From positions 7,874,001-7,938,000 of the forward strand of contig NZ_BHZC01000001.1 in NCBI RefSeq assembly GCF_003865135.1: DNA of 64,000 bases, in the 5' to 3' direction. How positions within the stretch are numbered: position 1 is the first letter of the stretch; each line of letters begins with the position of its first letter. The notes beneath the pieces are model-generated. The model ran no database searches. It saw only the letters and a program-made list of their open reading frames with translations, and was not told the origin of the DNA. Position numbers and translations under genes: made by a program. Positions 44,179 to 52,366 of this stretch are shown piece after piece. This DNA comes from Streptomyces chrestomyceticus JCM 4735 (GTDB lineage: Bacteria; Actinomycetota; Actinomycetes; Streptomycetales; Streptomycetaceae).

Positions 44179-45213
44179 GTGATCGTCTGGCTGAACGGCG
44201 CGTCCGGTGCGGGAAAGTCCACCGCGGCCCGGCACCTGCTGGACCTGCTTCCCGGCAGCACGCTCTACGACCCCGAGCTGGTCGGCAGCGAGCTGCGGCT
44301 GATGCTGCCCGCCGCCCGGCTGGAGCAGGTCGGCGACTACCAGGATCTGCCGTCCTGGCGCCGGCTCGTCGTGGACACGGCCGCCGCGCTGCTCAACGAG
44401 GTGCCGGGGCCGCTCGTCACCCCGATGCCGCTGCTGCGCCAGGAGTACCGGGACGAGATATTCGGCGGCCTCGCCTCGCGCCGGGTGCCCGTACGCCATG
44501 TTCTGCTGCACGCGGAGGAAACGATCCTCCGCGAGCGTGCGGACCGGCGCGCGGGCCGTGCCGGGGGCGCGCCGGCCGACGCGGCGGCGCAGGGCCGGTG
44601 CCGGGCGCACCTGGAGGCGTACGAGGACGCGCTCGGCTGGCTCAAACAGGACGCGCACGTCATCGACACGGCCCGGCTGACACCGCGGGAGACCGCCGAA
44701 CGGATCGCGGACGCCGTCCACGCCGGTGCCGGGGCCTGCGACATCGTGCAGACACCGGAGCCCACGGCGGAGACCCTCGCGGCCGGTGTGCTGCTCTTCG
44801 ACGACGCCGACCGGGTCCTGCTGGTGGACCCGACGTACAAGCCGGGCTGGGAGTTCCCCGGCGGCGTCGTGGAACCGGGTGAGCCGCCGGCCCGCGCGGG
44901 ACTGCGCGAGGTCACCGAGGAACTGGGCATCCGGCTGGACAACGCGCCACGGCTGCTGGTGCTGGACTGGGAACCGCCGAAGCCGCCCGGCTTCGGCGGA
45001 CTGCGGATGCTCTTCGACGGCGGTCGGCTGGCGGGCGAGCAGATCCGGGACCTGCTGCTGCCGGGGCCCGAGCTGCGGGACTGGCGGTTCGCCACCGAGG
45101 CCGAGGCGGCGGACATGCTGCCCCCGGTGCGCTGGAACCGGCTGCGCTGGGCCCTGCGCGCACGCGAACAAGGACGCCCGCTCAATCTTGAGGCGGGCGT
45201 CCCTGTGGGGTGA
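44179..45213 (+). CDS. P-loop kinase / NUDIX hydrolase fusion
   Basis: 344 residues in two domains. Residues 1-170: P-loop kinase-like domain with NGASGAGKST (Walker A) and a lid region of Arg (RERADRRAGRAGG). Residues about 190-325: NUDIX domain with the full Nudix box GGVVEPGEPPARAGLREVTEELGI (GX5EX7REUXEEXGU). NUDIX enzymes cleave nucleoside diphosphates linked to another moiety; the kinase part might phosphorylate a nucleotide or small molecule. GTG 44179 follows GGGGGCAAT. The last eleven codons overlap a terminator-like hairpin at 45172. Confidence 0.88.
   Translation: MIVWLNGASGAGKSTAARHLLDLLPGSTLYDPELVGSELRLMLPAARLEQVGDYQDLPSWRRLVVDTAAALLNEVPGPLVTPMPLLRQEYRDEIFGGLASRRVPVRHVLLHAEETILRERADRRAGRAGGAPADAAAQGRCRAHLEAYEDALGWLKQDAHVIDTARLTPRETAERIADAVHAGAGACDIVQTPEPTAETLAAGVLLFDDADRVLLVDPTYKPGWEFPGGVVEPGEPPARAGLREVTEELGIRLDNAPRLLVLDWEPPKPPGFGGLRMLFDGGRLAGEQIRDLLLPGPELRDWRFATEAEAADMLPPVRWNRLRWALRAREQGRPLNLEAGVPVG
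45172..45202 (+). terminator. Hairpin overlapping the 3' end of the kinase/NUDIX gene
   Basis: GGACGCCCGC pairs with GCGGGCGTCC and, past one bulged base, TCAA with TTGA. It lies inside the coding region, ending nine bases before the stop codon triplet. Probably the transcription terminator. Confidence 0.55.
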
Positions 45214-45277
45214 GGGCAGCCCGGGGGCGGCCGTCCGGGGGCGGCGGGAGAGCCCCCGGACCGGTCGTCACGGGTGT

Positions 45278-45398
45278 CCTACGGGCCGGGCGGCCGACCT
45301 GCCGTCCTACGGGCCGGGGCCCAGCCGCCGCCCTACGGGGCGGGCGGCTCGGCTCCCGGCCTACGGGCTCGGCTCCGGGCCTGAGGTACGGGCCGCTC
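45278..45398. repeat. Imperfect tandem repeat, unit about 27 bases, about four copies
   Basis: Copies beginning CCTACGGG(C/G)C start at 45278, 45306, 45332 and 45360, with GC-rich variable remainders. It fills most of the gap between convergent genes. Confidence 0.6.
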
Positions 45399-46770
45399 AG
45401 CTACCGGCGGCCTCGTACTGCCGCGCGTACCGCTGGAGGAACAGCGCCTCGGCCAGCGAGAGGCGCTCCAGCTCCTCCGGCGAGACGCTCTCGTTGACCG
45501 CGTGGATCTGCGCCTCCGGCTCGCTGAGGCCGATGAGCAGGATCTCGGCCTGCGGGTAGAGCGCGGCGAGGGTGTTGCACAGCGGGATCGAACCGCCCAT
45601 GCCGGACGTCTGCATCTCGGTGCCGTCGTACGCCTCCCGCATCGCCTCCGCCATCGACGCGTACGCCGGGCTGTCGGTGTCCGCGCGGAACGCCTGACCC
45701 TGCCCGATCTGCTCGACGGTGACCCGCGCGCCCCACGGGGCGGCCTTCTCCAGGTGCGCGGTGAGCAGCTCGGACGCCTTCACGGCGTCCGTGCCCGGCG
45801 GGATCCGCAGGCTCACCAGCGCCCGCGCGCCCGCCTGCACGGACGGCGTGGCGCCGACCACCGGCGGGCAGTCGATGCCGAGGACGGTGACGGCGGGGCG
45901 GGCCCAGATCCGGTCGGCGACCGTGCCGCTGCCGGTCAGCCCGACACCGTCCAGCACCTTGGCGTCCTTGCGGAACTCCTCCTCCGCGTACTGCAGGCCG
46001 TCCCAGCACGCGTCGGCCTCCAGGCCGTCGACGACCGTCGAGCCGTCCTCCGCGCGCAGCGAGTCCAGGATGCGGATCAGCGCCGCCAGCGCGTCCGGCG
46101 CCGCGCCGCCGAACTGGCCGGAGTGGAGGTTGCCCTCCAGGGTGTCCACCTGGACCCGGACCAGCGTCATGCCGCGCAGCGTCGCGGTCACCGTCGGCAG
46201 GCCGACCCGGAAGTTGCCGGTGTCACCGATCACGATGGTGTCGGCGGTCAGCAGCTCGGGGTGGGCCTCCGCGTACTGCTCCAGCCCGCCGGTGCCCTGC
46301 TCCTCGGAGCCCTCCACGATCACCTTGACGTTGACCGGGACGCCGCCGTGCTCCTTGAGCGCCCGCAGCGCCGTCAGGTGCATGATCAGGCCGCCCTTGC
46401 AGTCCGCGGCCCCGCGCCCGTACCAGCGGCCGTCCCGCTCGGTCAGCTCGAACGGCGGCGATATCCAGGCGGCCTCGTCCAGCGGCGGCTGCACGTCGTA
46501 GTGCGCGTACAGCAGCACGGTCGGCGCGCCGGCCGGGCCCGGCAGGAAGCCGTACACGGACTGGGTGCCGTCCGGGGTGTCCAGCAGGGCCACGTCGGTG
46601 AAGCCCTCGGACCGCAGCGCGCCCGCCACCCACTCGGCGGCGGCCTCGCACTCGCTGCGGGGGAACTGCGCCGGGTCGGCGACCGACTTGAAGGCCACCA
46701 GCTCGGCCAGCTCGGTCCTGGCCCGGGGCTGCAGCGCGGCGACGGTGTGCGCGAGCGGGCTGTCAGGCAT
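45397..46770 (-). CDS. M20-family dipeptidase
   Basis: 457 residues. Zinc-site motifs: LYAHYDVQPP (first His/Asp), GRGAADCKGG (bridging Asp), VEGSEEQGTGG (catalytic and metal Glu pair) and a C-terminal HAVNE. The inserted dimerisation domain is present, giving normal length. A cytoplasmic metallopeptidase that should hydrolyse dipeptides or N-acyl amino acids. ATG 46770 has AAGGAG six bases upstream, preferred over 46812. Confidence 0.92.
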   Translation of the reverse strand: MPDSPLAHTVAALQPRARTELAELVAFKSVADPAQFPRSECEAAAEWVAGALRSEGFTDVALLDTPDGTQSVYGFLPGPAGAPTVLLYAHYDVQPPLDEAAWISPPFELTERDGRWYGRGAADCKGGLIMHLTALRALKEHGGVPVNVKVIVEGSEEQGTGGLEQYAEAHPELLTADTIVIGDTGNFRVGLPTVTATLRGMTLVRVQVDTLEGNLHSGQFGGAAPDALAALIRILDSLRAEDGSTVVDGLEADACWDGLQYAEEEFRKDAKVLDGVGLTGSGTVADRIWARPAVTVLGIDCPPVVGATPSVQAGARALVSLRIPPGTDAVKASELLTAHLEKAAPWGARVTVEQIGQGQAFRADTDSPAYASMAEAMREAYDGTEMQTSGMGGSIPLCNTLAALYPQAEILLIGLSEPEAQIHAVNESVSPEELERLSLAEALFLQRYARQYEAAGS

Positions 46771-46961
46771 GGAACGCTCCTTGTGGGCGCGGCGTTGTAC
46801 ACGTGGGGTCACGTGCCGGTCCGTCCGGTTCTACCGCACCGGACCAACCGTACGTACGGTCGATGGTGGGGCCGATCTTCCCACAGGAAGGGCGTCCGAC
46901 GGCGCGCCGTAGGATGCGGGCGGTACGCGCAGCAAGGCATCGAACGGGAGCAGAAGCACAG

Positions 46962-48164
46962 GTGAGCAGCGACAGCGCAGCCGAGGGGAACCAGCAGGTG
47001 TGGGACGTCGTGGTGGTGGGCGCGGGGCCCGCCGGAGCCTCGGCAGCCTACGCAGCGGCGTGTACGGGACGCCGGGTGCTGCTCCTGGAGAAGGCCGAAC
47101 TCCCCCGTTACAAGACCTGCGGCGGCGGCATCATCGGACCGTCCCGCGACGCGCTGCCGCCCGGTTTCGACCTGCCGCTGCGCGACCGGGTGCACGCGGT
47201 GACGTTCTCCCTCAACGGAAAGCTGACCCGCACCCGCCGCTCGAAGAACATGCTGTTCGGGCTCATCAACCGTCCCGACTTCGACGCCCAGCTCGTCAAG
47301 ACCGCCCAGGACGCCGGCGCCGAGCTGCGCACCGGCGCCACCGTCTCCCGCGTCGAACAGCACGGCTCGGCGGTGCCGGACCGGCGGACCGTCGCCGTGG
47401 TGCTGGGGGACGGCGAGGTGGTGCTGGCCCGCGCGGTGGTCGGCGCGGACGGCAGCGCCAGCCGGATAGGCGCCCACGTCGGCGTGAAGATGGACCAGGT
47501 GGACCTGGGCCTGGAGGCCGAGATCCCGGTACCGCCGACGGTCGCCGAGGACTGGGCCGGGCGGGTGCTCGTCGACTGGGGCCCGATCCCCGGCAGCTAC
47601 GGCTGGGTCTTCCCCAAGGGCGACACCCTCACCGTCGGCGTGATCTCGGCCCGCGGCGAGGGCGCCGCGACCAAGCGCTACCTGGACGACTTCATCGGCC
47701 GGCTCGGCCTCGCGGGCTTCGAGCCGAGCATCTCCTCCGGCCATCTGACCCGCTGCCGCGCCGAGGACTCGCCGCTCTCCCGAGGCCGCGTCCTGGTGTG
47801 CGGCGACGCCGCCGGGCTGCTGGAGCCGTGGACCCGCGAGGGCATCTCCTTCGCGCTGCGCTCCGGGCGGCTCGCGGGGGAGTGGGCCGCGCGGGTCGCG
47901 GAGGCGCACGACGCGGTGGACGCCCGCCGCCAGGCCCTGAACTACGCCTTCGCGATCAAGGCCGGGCTCGGCGTGGAGATGGGCGTCGGCCGCCGGATGC
48001 TCACCCTCTTCTCCCGCCGCCCCGGCCTGATCCACGCGGCCCTGACCGGCTTCCGCCCGGCCTGGCAGGCTTTCGCGAAGATCGTCCGGGGGACGACCAC
48101 GCTGGCCGAGATCGTCCGTACGCATCCGGTCGCGCGGCGGGCGATGGGGGCGTTGGACAAGTAG
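46962..48164 (+). CDS. Geranylgeranyl reductase family FAD-dependent oxidoreductase
   Basis: 400 residues. FAD-binding VVVVGAGPAGASAAYAA at the N-terminus, KTCGGGIIG, a central VGADGSASRIG, and LVCGDAAGLLEPWTREGISFALRSGRLAGEWAA as the second FAD contact. The family saturates isoprenoid side chains (for example of menaquinone or lipids). GTG 46962 with GGGAG upstream. Alone, not in an isoprenoid cluster here, so the exact substrate is unknown. Confidence 0.9.
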   Translation: MSSDSAAEGNQQVWDVVVVGAGPAGASAAYAAACTGRRVLLLEKAELPRYKTCGGGIIGPSRDALPPGFDLPLRDRVHAVTFSLNGKLTRTRRSKNMLFGLINRPDFDAQLVKTAQDAGAELRTGATVSRVEQHGSAVPDRRTVAVVLGDGEVVLARAVVGADGSASRIGAHVGVKMDQVDLGLEAEIPVPPTVAEDWAGRVLVDWGPIPGSYGWVFPKGDTLTVGVISARGEGAATKRYLDDFIGRLGLAGFEPSISSGHLTRCRAEDSPLSRGRVLVCGDAAGLLEPWTREGISFALRSGRLAGEWAARVAEAHDAVDARRQALNYAFAIKAGLGVEMGVGRRMLTLFSRRPGLIHAALTGFRPAWQAFAKIVRGTTTLAEIVRTHPVARRAMGALDK

Positions 48165-48216
48165 GGGGCCGGGAGCGGGGGGCCGGGAGCCGGGGCGAGG
48201 GCCGCTGCTCGGCGGC

Positions 48217-48232
48217 TACTCCCCGGGGAGTA
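48217..48232. promoter_or_regulatory. Perfect 16-bp palindrome TACTCCCC-GGGGAGTA before a two-component operon
   Basis: The palindrome lies 60 bases upstream of the histidine kinase start. Perfect palindromes of this kind are typical binding sites of NarL/LuxR-type response regulators, so autoregulation is plausible. Confidence 0.5.
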
Positions 48233-48291
48233 CGTCTGATCACCGCGCCGGGCTGACGCCCCCGTACGGTGTGCCGGTCTAGCGTGACGGC

Positions 48292-49653
48292 ATGGACGAC
48301 GTACGGTCGCGGTGGGCGCGGCACTGCCGGGGGCCGCGTCCGGGCCGGTGGCGGCCGGTGAGAGGTGGCGGACCCGCGGGCCCGTGGCAGGCGGCTGACG
48401 ACGGTGATCCGACAGGCGGGCCCGGCGCGAGGCTGCCCTGGGTCTCCACGGCCTGGTTCACCGTGTTCGTGTGCGTCGGCACCCGGTTCGCCGCGAAGGG
48501 CCAGCCGGGCCGCGCCGACCTCGGCCTGCCGGCGTACCTGCTGGTGATCGCGGGCGCGGCCCTGCTGCTCCTGCGGCACCGCCACCCGCGCACCGTCGCC
48601 CTCGGCACCGCGCTCACGACCGCCGTCTACCTTGCCGCCGGATACCCGTACGGCCCGGTCCTGTTCCTCTGCGCCTTCGGCTGCTTCACGGCCGTCGTCG
48701 CCGGGCACCGTACGGTCGCCTGGGCCGCCGTCGGCCTGGTCTGGGCGAGCCATCTCCTGGTCGGCCACTGGCTCTACCGCTGGCTGCCGCCGCGCGGTGA
48801 CGGGCCCGCGCCCTGGGGGGAGCAACTGTTCGTCACGGTCCTGGTGGTGGCGGTGGTGGCGGTTTCCGAGCTGGCGCGCGTACGCCGTGAGCAGTTCGCG
48901 CGGGTACGTGCCGAGCGGCGGGCGGCCGAGCGGCGGCGGACCGACGAGGAACGGCTGCGGATCGCCCGGGAACTGCACGACGTACTGGCCCACAGCATCT
49001 CCGTCATCAACGTCCAGGCGGGCGTCGGCCTCGCGCTGCTGGACCACGACCCTGAACAGGCCCGTACCGCCCTGACCACCATCAAGGCCGCCAGCAAGGA
49101 AGCGCTGGGCGAGGTCCGACAGGTCCTGGACACCCTGCGAGCACCGGGTGCTGCGCCGCGCGCCCCGGCGCCCGGCCTTGACCGGCTGCCCGAACTGTGC
49201 GAGCAGGCCGAGGGCGCCGGCCTGGCGGTCGAGGTCACCGTGGACGGATCGCCCGCCGGTCTTGCCCCTGGCACCGACCTCGCCGCTTTCCGCATCGTCC
49301 AGGAGGCACTCACCAACGTCGTACGGCACTCAGGTTCCCGCACGGCCCGCGTCCGCCTCGGCCACCTCCCCGGCGCGCTGGAGATCACGGTGGACGACGA
49401 CGGCCCGGCGACCGCCGCCGGGCGCGCCGGAGACGTCACCGGAGGCGGCAACGGCCTGGTCGGCATGCGCGAACGCGCCGCCGCGCTCGGCGGCACCGTC
49501 GAGGCGGGACCGCGCCCGGACGGCGGCTTCCGGGTGCACGCCCGCATTCCGCTCCGACCCGCGACACCCGCCGGACCGCCGGAGCCGCAGCGACCCGGCG
49601 CCGCGCACGCTGCGGATACGGTGAGGGGCCAGGCCACCGAGGAGGAGTCGTGA
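48292..49653 (+). CDS. Sensor histidine kinase, NarL-type (HisKA_3)
   Basis: 453 residues. N-terminal region with about five membrane helices (about 50-195), dimerisation/phosphoacceptor helix RIARELHDVLAHSISVINVQAG with the phosphorylated His, and HATPase domain QEALTNVVRHSGS and GNGLVGMRERA. It would phosphorylate the response regulator encoded by the next gene, whose GTG overlaps its stop. The signal is unknown. Start uncertain in the Arg-rich first 40 residues. Confidence 0.93.
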   Translation: MDDVRSRWARHCRGPRPGRWRPVRGGGPAGPWQAADDGDPTGGPGARLPWVSTAWFTVFVCVGTRFAAKGQPGRADLGLPAYLLVIAGAALLLLRHRHPRTVALGTALTTAVYLAAGYPYGPVLFLCAFGCFTAVVAGHRTVAWAAVGLVWASHLLVGHWLYRWLPPRGDGPAPWGEQLFVTVLVVAVVAVSELARVRREQFARVRAERRAAERRRTDEERLRIARELHDVLAHSISVINVQAGVGLALLDHDPEQARTALTTIKAASKEALGEVRQVLDTLRAPGAAPRAPAPGLDRLPELCEQAEGAGLAVEVTVDGSPAGLAPGTDLAAFRIVQEALTNVVRHSGSRTARVRLGHLPGALEITVDDDGPATAAGRAGDVTGGGNGLVGMRERAAALGGTVEAGPRPDGGFRVHARIPLRPATPAGPPEPQRPGAAHAADTVRGQATEEES

Positions 49654-50315
49654 TCCGGGTACTGCTCGCCGACGACCAGTTGCTGGTCCGCGCCGGCTTC
49701 CGGGCGCTGCTGGACGCCCAGCCCGACATCGAGGTCGTCGGAGAGGCGGCGGACGGCGAGGAGGCGCTGCTCGCCCTGCGCGACCTGTGCCCCGACGCCG
49801 TCCTGATGGACATCCGGATGCCGGTGCTGGACGGGCTGGCCGCCACCCGCCAGATCACCGAGGACCCCCGACTGTCCGCCGTGAAGGTCGTCATGCTCAC
49901 CACCTTCGAGCTGGACGAGTACGTCTTCGAGGCGATCCGCTGCGGCGCCTCCGGCTTCCTGGTCAAGGACACCGAACCGGAGGAACTCGTACGGGCGGTG
50001 CGTGCCGTCGTCGAGGGCGACGCGCTGCTCTCACCGGGTGTCACCCGCCGGCTGATCGCCGAATTCGCCGCCCGCTCCAAGGAACCGGCCGCGAACGGCA
50101 CCCTGGCCCCGCTCACCGCGCGGGAACGGGAGGTGATGGCGCTGGTCGGCCTGGGCATGTCGAACGAGGAGATCGCCCGCCGCCTGGTCGTCAGCCCACT
50201 GACCGCCAAGACCCACGTCAGCCGCACCATGGTCAAACTGGGCGCCCGCGACCGGGCCCAACTCGTGGTGCTGGCTTATGAGTCGGGGTTGGTGCGGCCT
50301 GGGTGGCTCGGGTAG
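49650..50315 (+). CDS. Response regulator, NarL/LuxR type
   Basis: 221 residues. Receiver domain: ADDQ acidic pair, phosphoacceptor Asp in LMDIRMP, conserved Lys in FLVKD. Output: LuxR-type helix-turn-helix LTAREREVMALVGLGMSNEEIARRLVVSPLTAKTHVSRTMVKL. GTG 49650 overlaps the kinase stop and follows GGAGGAG. Partner of the adjacent kinase; likely also binds the palindrome at 48217 (inference). Confidence 0.95.
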   Translation: MIRVLLADDQLLVRAGFRALLDAQPDIEVVGEAADGEEALLALRDLCPDAVLMDIRMPVLDGLAATRQITEDPRLSAVKVVMLTTFELDEYVFEAIRCGASGFLVKDTEPEELVRAVRAVVEGDALLSPGVTRRLIAEFAARSKEPAANGTLAPLTAREREVMALVGLGMSNEEIARRLVVSPLTAKTHVSRTMVKLGARDRAQLVVLAYESGLVRPGWLG

Positions 50316-50430
50316 CTGTCCCGGATCGGTACGTCACAGGTAGCGCGGGTAGCCGTGCGCCGGGGGAGGCCCGGGGGGGAGCCAGTACGGCCGAGTACGG
50401 ATCCGTACGCCCTCGGTCCCTGACCGGAGA

Positions 50431-50694
50431 TCACTCTGCCAGGGCCCCTGGTCCGGAGCGCCGGTCGCCGAAACGGCGCAGGACGCGCACCACTCGCCAG
50501 ACGAACGCGATCCCCGCCACGCTCGCGGCCCCCGCCAGGAGCGCCCCCGTCGCGTTCCGGCTCAGTTGGAGGAAGAGCAGCGGGCTCACGGCCACGCCGA
50601 ATGTGAGGGCGGCCACGAACACGCCGGTCAGCAGCGCGAAACCGATCTCGACGGTCATCGCGTCACGGTCGGCCTGGGAGCGGGTCGGTGACAT
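50431..50694 (-). CDS. Small membrane protein, DUF6332-like
   Basis: 87 residues, two membrane helices (about 18-40 and 48-66) after an N-terminal RSQADRDAMTVEIGFALLTGVF that resembles the Streptomyces DUF6332 family. Function unknown. Start at ATG 50694 has no clear ribosome site but a perfect TGACAG-T-CTGTCA palindrome begins 3 bases upstream. Confidence 0.65.
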   Translation of the reverse strand: MSPTRSQADRDAMTVEIGFALLTGVFVAALTFGVAVSPLLFLQLSRNATGALLAGAASVAGIAFVWRVVRVLRRFGDRRSGPGALAE

Positions 50695-50696
50695 GG

Positions 50697-50709
50697 TGAC
50701 AGTCTGTCA
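50697..50709. promoter_or_regulatory. Palindrome TGACAG-T-CTGTCA next to a start codon
   Basis: A perfect 6-bp inverted repeat with one-base spacer lies directly before the ATG at 50694. It would overlap the start of any short leader. Possible operator. Confidence 0.4.
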
Positions 50710-50801
50710 TGTGGTGCCCCGCGTTTCGGGGTTGCGCGAGGAGAGCGCCGTTCCTTGTCGATCGTCCGGCCGCCCCGCCTCGCTCCGTCGTACGGCAACC
50801 G

Positions 50802-51581
50802 TCAGAGGCCCGAGCGCTCCTGCCACAACCGGGCCAGCCCGGCGTCGCCCGTGACGGTGATGCCGTCCAGTGAACGGCGGTTCCACAGGGCGAGGTACAG
50901 GTCGGGGGCCGATCCCTCGATCACGCAGTCCGCCGTGGCGGCGTCGGACAGCGCGGCGTCTCCCGCTGCCGCGCCCGGTATGCGTTCGGCGCGCGGCGGT
51001 GCGTCCGACAGTCGGACCGCCCAGGCCGCAGCGGGGGTGCCGGCCGCTCCGGCGGCCCGTATCAGCAGCGTCTTCGGCAACTCCGTGCGCATGGTGCTGC
51101 GCTCCCGCGCCTGCATGCCGACGAGCAGTTCGTCGATGCCGTCGACGGCGAAGGCGGGGGTGGCGGCGGTGACGCCCGCGCCGAGCGCCACCTCGGCGTC
51201 GGCGCGGTGCACCGCTGTCTCGTGTGCCTGGCGGCGCGTCCAGAAGGCCAGCGGGGACGGCGCGGGCAGGAAGGTCCAGCAGGACAGGTCCGCCGGGGCC
51301 GAGCGCAGCGCCCGCACCAGGGTCCGGCAGCCGTCGCGCAGCCAGTCGGCGAGCTGGTCGTCGGGCAGCCCCGGGGCCTCGGGGAACGGGACCGGCTGCT
51401 GAAGGCCCTGCGCCACGAAGCCCGTCGCCCAGCGGTGCACCTGGCCCATGTGGGAGAGCAGATCGCGCACGCGCCACTCCGGGCAGGTGGGGACCGGCGC
51501 GTCGGCCCCGGCCTTCTCGGCGGCGTCCGCGAGGAGTTGCCCGTCCCGCTCCAGGGACTCGGTGAAGTCAGTGTTCTCCAT
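50802..51581 (-). CDS. Maleylpyruvate isomerase / mycothiol-transferase-like protein
   Basis: 259 residues. N-terminal DinB-like four-helix domain with PTCPEWRVRDLLSHMGQVHRWAT and RRQAHETAVHRADAE (metal His residues), followed by the C-terminal domain of actinobacterial TIGR03083-type proteins. Members use mycothiol as cofactor. Substrate unknown. ATG 51581 chosen (MENTDFTES); it overlaps the end of the upstream membrane protein gene by 14 bases. Confidence 0.82.
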   Translation of the reverse strand: MENTDFTESLERDGQLLADAAEKAGADAPVPTCPEWRVRDLLSHMGQVHRWATGFVAQGLQQPVPFPEAPGLPDDQLADWLRDGCRTLVRALRSAPADLSCWTFLPAPSPLAFWTRRQAHETAVHRADAEVALGAGVTAATPAFAVDGIDELLVGMQARERSTMRTELPKTLLIRAAGAAGTPAAAWAVRLSDAPPRAERIPGAAAGDAALSDAATADCVIEGSAPDLYLALWNRRSLDGITVTGDAGLARLWQERSGL

Positions 51582-51951
51582 GCCGCTGAGTGTGCCAGCC
51601 GCCACTGACAACGGCCCCGCGCGTGCCCGGCCGCCCGCGCAGCGCCCGGTGGACCAGTCCGAGCAGCAACGCGTTGACCAGCGCGGCGACGGCCAGTGTC
51701 AGGACCAGGTACCACTGCGGCGAGCCGGCTTCGCCCCACAGCGTGTCGCCGGCGAGCCACAGCGGGAAGACCGTGGGAGCGGTGAGCAGCGCCACCCAGA
51801 CGCCGGAGAAGGAGGCGTCCGCATGCTGCACGAAGGCCAGGTCCACCACGGCGAAGAGCGCCGCCGCGAGCACCAGCGCGAGGTAGACGAGCGAGACCGG
51901 ATTGCCGAACATCAGCCGCGCGGCTCCGCGCAGCCGAGGTGTGACGTTCAT
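51568..51951 (-). CDS. Small membrane protein (SCO4225-like)
   Basis: 127 residues with three to four membrane helices and the pattern FGNPVSLVYLALVLAAALFAVVD, VQHADASFSGVWVALLTAPT, which I recall from the SCO4225 membrane protein family of Streptomyces. Function unknown. It overlaps the start of the next gene (50802-51581) on the same strand, implying one transcript. Confidence 0.65.
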   Translation of the reverse strand: MNVTPRLRGAARLMFGNPVSLVYLALVLAAALFAVVDLAFVQHADASFSGVWVALLTAPTVFPLWLAGDTLWGEAGSPQWYLVLTLAVAALVNALLLGLVHRALRGRPGTRGAVVSGGWHTQRHGEH

Positions 51952-52366
51952 GCAGACCCCCCAGGTGTCGGGGTGGCCGGGCGGCTCCGGTGCGCGCCCC
52001 CGCGCAGCGGTGTCCTCCGGCCGGATGCCCTGGCCGAATCCGTGACCAAGCAGTCAATTATGGTCCGCATACGGTCCCTTCCGACAGGTCGGGTACCCGT
52101 CATCCGCGTATCGACTCCCGCGTACGTGCCCGTACGCGCCGTGCGGTAGCCGCACGGGACACGGCCTGCCGTACGGGACGGAGCCCGCCGGACGGGACGC
52201 GCGCCGCGCCCGCCGGACGGGACGCGCGCCGCGCCCGCCGGACGGGACGCGCGCCGCGCCCGCCGGACGGGACGCGGGCAGCGCTTCCGGAGGGCGGCCC
52301 GCCGCTTCCCACGCGGAAGGGTGGCCCGTATTTTGTTTACTGCCGGTACAAAGCAAGAATGGGCAC
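51952..52366. other. 415-base region upstream of a ROK regulator
   Basis: No gene. Contains a 25-base tandem repeat (52183-52276), and an A/T-rich stretch right before the ROK gene with TTTGT (52332-52336) and ACAAA (52348-52352) as a possible operator. No start-supported gene was seen on either strand. Confidence 0.55.
52183..52276. repeat. 25-base tandem repeat, about 3.8 copies
   Basis: Exact copies start at 52183, 52208, 52233 and 52258; the unit begins GCCCGCCGGACGGGACGCG and the last copy diverges after that. Each unit holds an inverted CCCG...CGGG core. Confidence 0.85.

Noticed and set aside
52183..52276. Possible CRISPR array
   Set aside because: The copies are directly adjacent with no unique spacers and no cas genes nearby; it is a simple tandem repeat.
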